Source of the DNA: Microbacterium terregens
GTDB taxonomy: Bacteria; Pseudomonadota; Alphaproteobacteria; Sphingomonadales; Sphingomonadaceae
NCBI RefSeq assembly: GCF_027922045.1
Contig: NZ_BSEX01000022.1
Coordinates: 16,486 to 80,485 of the forward strand
Direction: 5' to 3'
DNA: 64,000 nt
A program made the position numbers and the translations under genes. Below the pieces are notes generated by a model. That model worked only from the letters and a program-made list of their open reading frames with translations. It made no database searches and was not told the origin of the DNA. Each line of letters opens with the position of its first letter. Position 1 is the first letter of the stretch. Below, one piece after another: positions 59,001-64,000 of the stretch.

Positions 59001-60275
59001 AGCGCGCAGGCGTCCGCCCCCTTGTTCCGGCCGGTCACCACCGACGTGCGCGGCGAACGCCGGTTCATCTCGACCATCGCGCGGCGGCTGGATGCGCTTG
59101 GCGCGCTGACCCGGGGGCAACGGCAGACCGGCGGCCAGAACCTCTTCAACCCGGCCGACAACCTCGAGAACGACTATGCCAAGGACGCGCTCACGAATTG
59201 GTATCGGTTGCTGTTCGCCGGCAAGCTCCAGTCGATCACCTGCGCGGACTTCCAGGATCGATCCGGCCTCGCGCTGGAAGCAGAAGGCGGCGGCTTGCGC
59301 GACGATCTGCCGCCGATCCAGCGCTGGCTTAACCGGCTCCTCGCCTTTCCGATCGCGCTCCAGAATGCAATCTTCGAGGAGTATCTCGGGCTCGTCGAGG
59401 CACGGGTCGCCGCGGCACGCGAAGCCGGAACCCTCGATGTCGGTGTCGAGACGCTCCTCGTCGAGACACTGACGGTCAGCGATGATCGTATCCTGCGGAC
59501 CGATCCGTCGAGCGGCGCGACGAGCCATCTCCTCACCCTCAATCTCGAACGGCGGCCCCGGCCGCTACGACTGAAGGCGGTCCTGCGGCTCGCCGGGCGC
59601 GAAGGCGCTTGCCTCCTCGTCAACGATCGCTCGGGCCGCGCGGCGGTACGCCTTCATGCCCGGAGCCTTCTCACCGAGGACGGGCTGCCGCTCCGGCGCT
59701 ACGAGCTGGTCCGGCCCCTCCGCCGCGAGCATATCGGCCATGGTCAGTTCGAGGAAACACACTGGCGCCCCACCAACAGCACGGCCTTCGCCGCAGCATG
59801 GAACGCTGAGGTCGAGGAGGCGACGGCATCAACCCACACCGAGACGATGCATCTCGCGACCGGATTGCTCCTGCCGATCTGGGATGCTCTGCCCAATGAC
59901 CATGTCCAGGTGCTGCGGGTCGTCGACGAGAAGGGCCGGTCGTTCCTCGGCAGGCCCGTTCCCGCGGCCGCCGTCTCTGAGCTGGGTCGCCGGTTCGGTC
60001 TCGACCTCGACGGCGCCGTTCCGGTTCCCGCCTTGGTGTCGGGAGTGCTGGAGACCGGCCGGTCCTGTGCCATCCCCGGCACGCTCTCGGTCCAGCTGAA
60101 GCGCTCGCTGGTGGGTGGCGAACGGCGGCTCGAACTCGCCGGCTTCGATCCTGCCCGCCTCGGCGAACTCAAGGCGCTCGGCTGCTTCACCGAGATCATC
60201 CGCTATCAGACCCGATTATTCGTCCCCGTGACCCGGGCAGCGGAGGTCGTCGAGCGCCTGTCCATCGGCCGGTGA
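56058..60275 (+). CDS. Giant strawberry-notch-type protein: N-terminal methyltransferase, C-terminal DEAD-type helicase
   Basis: 1405 residues. The N-terminal about 300 residues have N6-adenine methyltransferase-type motifs: VLEPSAGTGLLVWPAA (about 135-150) for SAM and LLINPPFA (about 199-206), an NPPF catalytic site. The central-to-C-terminal part is a superfamily-2 helicase: Walker A-like GDGTGAGKGRQ (about 472-482), FDEAHAL (about 575-581, DEAH box) and a late GLGRTHRS (motif VI type, about 975). This matches Sbno-type proteins of plasmid leading regions. Likely protects incoming DNA by methylation while remodelling it, which is inference. Followed closely by the toxin-antitoxin pair. Confidence 0.85.
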   Translation: MTAAALRLEAPADPVLAVAHRLGDFLQAGETIDARLLRDLLASATGRSAADGGWSMRHAYDALELAQVLWLASAGAGMDLSSPSVALDALIDLGRRLPTQTVRTEDQLAFQQFSTPAPIAWAMSVAAQLRSSDTVLEPSAGTGLLVWPAAKLGAALVLNEIDSGRRHCLELAFPQARISDHDGELLDDLLPVDVQADILLINPPFARSIGRPVDRHAAARHLHASLRRLKSGGRAVAIMPSWFDRQMLGSEATIRLDAVLPRGLYVKHGTGIAVRLLVLDKVPAPDKGQAELEMTGLPALLDAIQHLPARAGPSDPLPRTPSARLSLFRRPSQTSVAPRPQPGAAEPDGEQPIEVVTLDDPAPEGEPAGIYMAWRPSRLVLPGAAEHPTPLVESVAMGSIAAPKPAYQPRLPSSVVRQALLSAAQLETLVYAGGAFERDLPGRFVADEAGTDLKIAEDGTTYRQGFFLGDGTGAGKGRQIAGIIRDQSARGPRRHIWLSKNEALLEDARRDWSALGGMSLDVQPLSQWKLGTPITLDQGILFVTYPTLRSGREEVTRLQQILDWAGESFEGVIAFDEAHALANAAGGEGSRGRIKGSEQGLAGLRLQNRLPRARVLYVSATGASDVANLSYASRLGLWGPGTAFATREAFITGVRAGGIAAMELVARDLKALGLYTARALSFAGVEYDLLEHALTPEQVRVYDAYAEAWAIIHRNLGAALEATRVVDSASGSTLNANAKSSALSRFESVKQRFFAQLLLSAKLPSLLSAIATDLENGNAVVVQLVSTSEAMLDRRLADLDPAERETLEIDLSPREYVVDYLVRAFPTRQMRVFTDPDGNVRSEPMVDDQGHPVHCRAAIEARDSMVEQLCALPPVATALDAILERFGTDRVAEVTGRTRRLVLDRAGQQRLERRTPRSNLAEAQAFMDGTKKLLVFSDAGGTGRSYHACLKAKNQARRVHYLLEPGWRADAAIQGLGRTHRSAQASAPLFRPVTTDVRGERRFISTIARRLDALGALTRGQRQTGGQNLFNPADNLENDYAKDALTNWYRLLFAGKLQSITCADFQDRSGLALEAEGGGLRDDLPPIQRWLNRLLAFPIALQNAIFEEYLGLVEARVAAAREAGTLDVGVETLLVETLTVSDDRILRTDPSSGATSHLLTLNLERRPRPLRLKAVLRLAGREGACLLVNDRSGRAAVRLHARSLLTEDGLPLRRYELVRPLRREHIGHGQFEETHWRPTNSTAFAAAWNAEVEEATASTHTETMHLATGLLLPIWDALPNDHVQVLRVVDEKGRSFLGRPVPAAAVSELGRRFGLDLDGAVPVPALVSGVLETGRSCAIPGTLSVQLKRSLVGGERRLELAGFDPARLGELKALGCFTEIIRYQTRLFVPVTRAAEVVERLSIGR

Positions 60276-60309
60276 GCAGTCGACACGACGACGCTCATCC
60301 TCTATTTAG

Positions 60310-60319
60310 GTGGTACCAC
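60310..60319. promoter_or_regulatory. Palindromic operator of the toxin-antitoxin pair
   Basis: A perfect 10-bp palindrome, GTGGTACCAC, lies 15 bp before the antitoxin start. Probable autoregulatory site for the antitoxin. Confidence 0.55.
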
Positions 60320-60334
60320 TAGAAAGGATTGGTG

Positions 60335-60568
60335 ATGGAGCGGGCGATCACAGCGAGCGACGCGAACCAGCGCTTCTCCGAACTGCTCCGCGAGGTGCAG
60401 GAGGGCGAGAGCTTCGTCGTCACCTCGCGCGGTCGCCCCGTCGCCAAGGTCACGCCGGTTGACGATTTCGAGCGGCAAGGCCCCGAGATCGACGCTTTGC
60501 TCGACTTCCTCTCTGCCCTGCCCCGCCGCAGCGGCCAGGGCTGGCGACGCGAGGATCTGTACGAGTGA
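60335..60568 (+). CDS. Phd/YefM-family antitoxin
   Basis: 77 residues from the ATG at 60335 (AAAGGA upstream). N-terminal DNA-binding fold: ITASDANQRFSELLREVQEGESFVVTSRGRPVAKVTP in outline, the Phd/YefM signature (about 4-40). The C-terminal tail, Trp/Arg-rich (RRSGQGWRREDLYE), should wrap the toxin. Overlaps the PIN gene by 4 bp. Confidence 0.85.
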   Translation: MERAITASDANQRFSELLREVQEGESFVVTSRGRPVAKVTPVDDFERQGPEIDALLDFLSALPRRSGQGWRREDLYE

Positions 60569-61023
60569 GCCGTGTCGCGTTCGACACCAACGTCCTGGCC
60601 TATATCGCCGGGGTCGATCGCCATCCTGACGATGCGGCAAAGATCGACGCCAGCCGCGCGCTCCTGAGTCAACTACGGGGGCGGGCCTCGCTGATCGCCC
60701 CGGTCCAGGTCCTCGGCGAGCTCTACGTTGTCCTGAACCGATCGGGTGCCTCCCGCGAGGAAGCGCGTGAGACGGTGCTGCGCATGACCCGAGCATTCGG
60801 GACAGCGGACAGCAACAGCTCGGCCTTTCTCTCGGCGCTCGATCTCTCCAGCGCCCACCAGCTGCAGCTCTGGGACGCGCTGATCCTCAACGCCGCCGCC
60901 GAGGCAGGATGCGCGCTGCTCCTCTCCGAGGACATGTCGAGCGGCTTCGCGTGGCGCGGCACTGTCGTGATCAACCCCTTCGCCGCATCGCTCGACGAAC
61001 GCCTCAGCCGCCTGATCGCCTGA
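60565..61023 (+). CDS. PIN-domain toxin (VapC-like)
   Basis: 152 residues from GTG. PIN acidic residues: Asp in VAFDTNVLAYI (about 4-14), Glu in VLGELYVVL (about 50), Asp in LWDALILNAA (about 103-112) and Asp in LLSEDMSSGF (about 124). PIN toxins are Mg2+-dependent ribonucleases that cut tRNA or rRNA. Paired with the Phd-type antitoxin; serves plasmid maintenance or stress response. Confidence 0.85.
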   Translation: MSRVAFDTNVLAYIAGVDRHPDDAAKIDASRALLSQLRGRASLIAPVQVLGELYVVLNRSGASREEARETVLRMTRAFGTADSNSSAFLSALDLSSAHQLQLWDALILNAAAEAGCALLLSEDMSSGFAWRGTVVINPFAASLDERLSRLIA

Positions 61024-61125
61024 TCGCCTGATCGGGCATTCCCCGAACCGTTTGAGAGAGGAGGACGCGTCGGATGGCGCGAGCCGGCGTGAGCGCACGC
61101 GGGCTCGTCACCAGGAGTGAAGACG

Positions 61126-63129
61126 ATGATCCAGACTATCCCGCTTGCCAAGCTCGTGCCCTCCAAGCGCAATGTCCGCCGCCGAAGCGATGCCGCCGCC
61201 GACGCCCAGCTCCGTGCCGACATCGAAGCGCGCGGCCTGCTCCAGAACCTGATCGTGACTGCCAACAAGAAGCCGCGCGGCACCTTCGCGGTCGAGGCCG
61301 GTGGCCGTCGCCATGCCGCGCTGAAGGCGCTTGCCGAGGAGGGCAAGCTCGCCGCCGACTTCGCGGTGCCCTGCCTCGTGCTCGACGATCTCGGCAGCGC
61401 GGTGGCCGAAGCGAGCCTGGCCGAGAACTTCCAGAAGCTGGCGCTGAACCCGGCGGACGAATGCCTCGCCTTCCAGCATTTCATCGAACAGGGTTCGGAC
61501 GTCGACGGCGTGGCCCGCCGGTTCGGCGTTACCGTGCGGTTCGTCGAAGGCCGCCTCCGGCTCGCGAGCCTCGCGCCGGTCGTGTTCCAGGCACTCGCCG
61601 ACGGCGTGATCACTCTCGACATCGCCAAGGCCTATGCCTCGACTCCCGACCGGGAGCGCCAGGCGCATGTCTTCGACCAGATGAGCCGTGGCTATGGCGG
61701 GGCGCACCCGGACAGCATCCGGCGCATGATGACGCAGGCGACCGTCTCCGCCGCCGATCCGCGCGCCCGGCTTGTCGGCGAGGACGCCTACCTCGCAGCG
61801 GGCGGCCGCATCGACCGCGATCTCTTCGCCGACGACACCTCTACCCGCTGGCTCGACATCGCCATCCTCGAACGGCTCGCCAACGAGAAGATGGACGAGG
61901 CCGCCGCGACGCTCGCCGCTGAAACCGGCTATGCCTGGATCCGCCCAACGCTCGACCGCTATGTCGACTGGCAGCAGACCGAAGGTCTCGAGCGGGTCGA
62001 GCTCGAGCCCGCGGCGCTGACCGACAGCGAGCAGGAGCAGGTTGCAACGCTTGAGGCTCAGGCAGCGGACAAGATCGCCCTGCTGGAAGACGAGGCGAGC
62101 AGCGACGAGGACCGTGCACAGGCCGAAGTCGAGCTCGAGACCATCGAGAAGGCGGTCGAGGCGATCACCGACAAGCCGCCGGTGCTCGACGAGGCGCTTC
62201 GACCCCAGATCGGCGCCTTCCTCGTCCTCGGCCCCGACGGCACGCCGCGGCTGCACCAGACGCTCTACGTCGAGCGGACGCCGCAGGAAGAGAATGGGCC
62301 CGACGATGCCGATCACGAGGCGGGCGAGCCTGCCCCTCGGGCCGTCGGTCTCTCGCAGCGACTGACCGACGAGCTTGCCATCCAGCGCCGCGATATCCTC
62401 GCGGTCCATGTCGCGGCCGATCCCGACTTCGCGCTCGATCTCGCGATCTTCCTGATGGTCGACCGCAAGCCCGGCCACGGAGTGGAGCGGTACGGCTCGT
62501 CGCTCAGCGCCCGGCCGCCGCAGGAGCCGGTGATCGGGCTCAAGACACCCGAAGCGCCCGCCACCCTCGCCCGGGTGGAAGCCGGCCAGGCGCTCGATCG
62601 CGGCTGGACCACTCTCGATAGCGCCGAGGCGCGGTTCGACGCCTTTCGCGCGCTCGGGCCCGACGAACGAGCGGCGTGGCTCGGCCACGCGGTTGCCGAC
62701 AGTCTCGAGGCGAGCGTTGCGGGCACGGGCACTGGCGGCTGCCGCTTCCACGATCATCTGGGCCATCTGCTCGACATCGACGTCGCCGCCTGGTGGCGGC
62801 CAACCGCGGCAAACTTCTTCGACAAGGTCACCAAGCCCGTCATGTTCGACGCTCTTGTCGAGATCGACGGACCCGCACTTGCCGCGCGCTACGGCAATGC
62901 CAAGAAGGCCGACCTCGCCGCCGCCTGCGAGAAGATCTGTGCTGGCGACTTCATCGGCGAGGTCAGCACCAAACAGGCGGCACGGGCGTGGCTGCCGGCC
63001 GCAATGCGCTTCGCACCCGAACTTGCCCGGCAAGCTGAAGGCGATCCGGCCACGCTGCCGGACGAAGCGGACGCCAGCGCGACCGAGCTCGATCATGCCA
63101 GCGACGTGATCGACCGCGACGCTGCCTGA
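61126..63129 (+). CDS. Long ParB-like nuclease/partition-fold protein
   Basis: 667 residues from the ATG at 61126 (AGGAG 8 bp upstream). ParB N-terminal domain: IPLAKLVPSKRNVRR (about 5-19), ADIEARGLLQNLIVT (about 31-45), VEAGGRRHAALKAL (about 54-67) and ENFQKLALNPADE (about 100-112). An HTH-like region follows (about 125-160). The rest, about 450 residues, is acidic and helical, with a Glu-rich stretch at about 305-345, and has no known domain that I can name. Twice the length of partition ParB and without a ParA neighbour, it is more like leading-region ParB homologues than a segregation protein. Confidence 0.82.
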   Translation: MIQTIPLAKLVPSKRNVRRRSDAAADAQLRADIEARGLLQNLIVTANKKPRGTFAVEAGGRRHAALKALAEEGKLAADFAVPCLVLDDLGSAVAEASLAENFQKLALNPADECLAFQHFIEQGSDVDGVARRFGVTVRFVEGRLRLASLAPVVFQALADGVITLDIAKAYASTPDRERQAHVFDQMSRGYGGAHPDSIRRMMTQATVSAADPRARLVGEDAYLAAGGRIDRDLFADDTSTRWLDIAILERLANEKMDEAAATLAAETGYAWIRPTLDRYVDWQQTEGLERVELEPAALTDSEQEQVATLEAQAADKIALLEDEASSDEDRAQAEVELETIEKAVEAITDKPPVLDEALRPQIGAFLVLGPDGTPRLHQTLYVERTPQEENGPDDADHEAGEPAPRAVGLSQRLTDELAIQRRDILAVHVAADPDFALDLAIFLMVDRKPGHGVERYGSSLSARPPQEPVIGLKTPEAPATLARVEAGQALDRGWTTLDSAEARFDAFRALGPDERAAWLGHAVADSLEASVAGTGTGGCRFHDHLGHLLDIDVAAWWRPTAANFFDKVTKPVMFDALVEIDGPALAARYGNAKKADLAAACEKICAGDFIGEVSTKQAARAWLPAAMRFAPELARQAEGDPATLPDEADASATELDHASDVIDRDAA

Positions 63130-63146
63130 GCGGCACGCGGCATTCT

Positions 63147-63173
63147 GGGGCGGCCTCCACCGGAGGTCGCCCC
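63147..63173 (+). terminator. Rho-independent terminator after parB-like gene
   Basis: A 12-bp stem with one G-T pair (63147-63158 with 63162-63173), 3-nt loop, then TTTGTCTT. Confidence 0.75.
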
Positions 63174-63254
63174 TTTGTCTTCGGCTTCGCGAGAGAGGGG
63201 AGACGGCTGTCGCCGGGGCGAGCCGATCCGGCTCGTGATCAGAGGAGCCGCGCG

Positions 63255-63998
63255 ATGCGCCACAGCCGATCCACCCCGCCGACCAGCCCCGCCGAGACAA
63301 TTACCAACGTTATAATCGAACGCCTGAAGGCCGGCGTCAGGCCCTGGCGCCAACCCTGGACCGGCGGTCCTGTCTCCCGGCCGTTGCGCGTCTGCGGAAC
63401 GCCGTATCGAGGGGTCAACGTCATCTGGCTCTGGATGGCGGCACAAGCACGCGGCTTCGGCTCGCCGACCTGGATGACCTACCACCAGGCAGAGCTGCTC
63501 GGAGCCCAGGTGCGCAAGGGCGAGCGCGGCACGATCGCCATCTTCTACAGAAGCTATACCAAGGAGATTGAGGATCCCGCGACGGGCGAGCGCGAAGACG
63601 AGGCGCGCCGCGTGCTGAAGAGCTTTACCGTCTTCAACGTCGACCAGATCGAGGGGCTGCCCGAGCGGTTCCGGCCCGAGCCCTCGGCCTTGCCCGAGCC
63701 GAGCGCGCGTGACCGCGAGCTCGACGCCTTCTTCGCTGCCATCCCGGCGTCGCTGCGCCACGGCGGCGGCGAGGCCTATTACATGCCCTCGACCGACCAG
63801 ATCACCATGCCGGAGGTGTCGCAGTTCCGGACGCGCGACCTCTACCGGTCGACGCTGGCGCATGAGCTTGCGCACTGGACCGGGCACCGAAGCCGGCTGG
63901 ACCGCTCGCTGAGTGGTCGCTTCGGGAGCGACGCTTACGCCGTCGAGGAACTGGTCGCCTTATCTGGACAGTCTGCGCCGTCCGCAACATTGCAGTAA
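63255..63998 (+). CDS. ardC: ArdC-family antirestriction protein, C-terminally disrupted
   Basis: 247 codons. N-terminal ssDNA-binding domain: ERLKAGVRPWRQPW (about 22-35), PYRGVNVIWLW (about 50-60), WMTYHQAELLGAQVRKGE (about 73-90). Zincin domain: HELAHWTGH (about 207-215), the HExxH zinc motif with its third His, then RFGSDAYAVEELVA. After this point (about 63959) the expected continuation is lost and the frame reads LSGQSAPSATLQ and a stop at 63996. Likely broken by an insertion whose end begins at about 63960. AGAGGAG precedes the ATG. Confidence 0.8.
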   Translation: MRHSRSTPPTSPAETITNVIIERLKAGVRPWRQPWTGGPVSRPLRVCGTPYRGVNVIWLWMAAQARGFGSPTWMTYHQAELLGAQVRKGERGTIAIFYRSYTKEIEDPATGEREDEARRVLKSFTVFNVDQIEGLPERFRPEPSALPEPSARDRELDAFFAAIPASLRHGGGEAYYMPSTDQITMPEVSQFRTRDLYRSTLAHELAHWTGHRSRLDRSLSGRFGSDAYAVEELVALSGQSAPSATLQ

Positions 63999-64000
63999 GG

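Noticed and set aside
57885..59528. 547-codon minus-strand frame opposite the methylase-helicase
   Set aside because: Shadow frame; the plus strand carries helicase motifs throughout.
61108..63300. 730-codon minus-strand frame opposite the ParB-like gene
   Set aside because: Antisense shadow caused by high GC; no domain and no start signal.
1..64000. tRNA, rRNA, riboswitch, CRISPR array, replication origin or rep gene
   Set aside because: I looked for these and saw none that I could support; the replicon type therefore remains inferred.

Overview
The window reads as an accessory replicon, a large plasmid or integrative element, of a sphingomonad (Sphingomonas, Sphingobium or Novosphingobium type, Alphaproteobacteria). 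The DNA is GC-rich. It carries a cytochrome P450 that matches the CYP152B1 peroxygenase of Sphingomonas paucimobilis as far as I can recall it. It has an alphaproteobacterial SOS box (GAAC-N7-GAAC), and the right end holds a plasmid-type block (ParB-like, strawberry-notch helicase, ArdC). No replication initiator, relaxase or type IV secretion gene, rRNA, tRNA or CRISPR array is visible.

Layout. (1) Positions 1-13008, minus strand: a nearly continuous zinc/cadmium/cobalt block of CDF, FTR1, CzcI-like, CzcCBA, SRPBCC protein, two MliC-like lipoproteins, a lone FliE, bestrophin, ZIP, CDF and a P-type ATPase running off the left edge. It reads away from a MerR-type promoter (13016-13046) and a divergent MerR gene. 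(2) 13497-18185: a PDZ/retropepsin-like protease, a reduced mercury module (merR, merT, GDCCVxC), the CYP152 peroxygenase and a frameshifted DUF6118 relic. (3) 18186-40680: a copper/silver island with CopA ATPase and CueR, a possible orphan restriction endonuclease, DUF4396 and Csp-type copper proteins, a lone FliQ, CopCD, a CnrYXH-like anti-sigma/sensor/ECF sigma cassette, CopAB with a cytochrome c and PepSY protein, DUF305, DUF411, CusCBA-F and a glutaredoxin-MauE fusion. (4) 41764-51750: an about 10 kb sulfide/persulfide/thiosulfate module (persulfide dioxygenases, YeeE pair, DUF442 protein, SQR, TSUP, thiol-disulfide proteins, TsdA, peroxiredoxin, ArsR regulator, DsrE). It is bracketed by two near-identical 28-bp palindromes and followed by a serine recombinase. 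(5) 52742-64000: plasmid-type backbone with HIRAN, LexA-like peptidase, lytic transglycosylase, toprim protein, a 1405-residue methylase-helicase, a Phd/PIN toxin-antitoxin pair, a long ParB-like protein and an ArdC gene broken at the right edge.

How it works together. Zn/Cd/Co efflux is probably induced by the MerR at 13084. Copper is handled cytosolically by CueR/CopA and in the envelope by CopABCD, Csp, DUF305 and CusCBAF. The most notable regulatory signal is a motif, (A/G)AGGGRTR-N13-CGTA, found six times between 22.5 and 31.9 kb. Each copy lies just before a copper gene or before the CnrYXH-like cassette, so this ECF sigma factor probably drives a local copper regulon. The sulfur module probably oxidises sulfide to persulfide and thiosulfate, moves or exports the products, and is controlled by its own ArsR protein.
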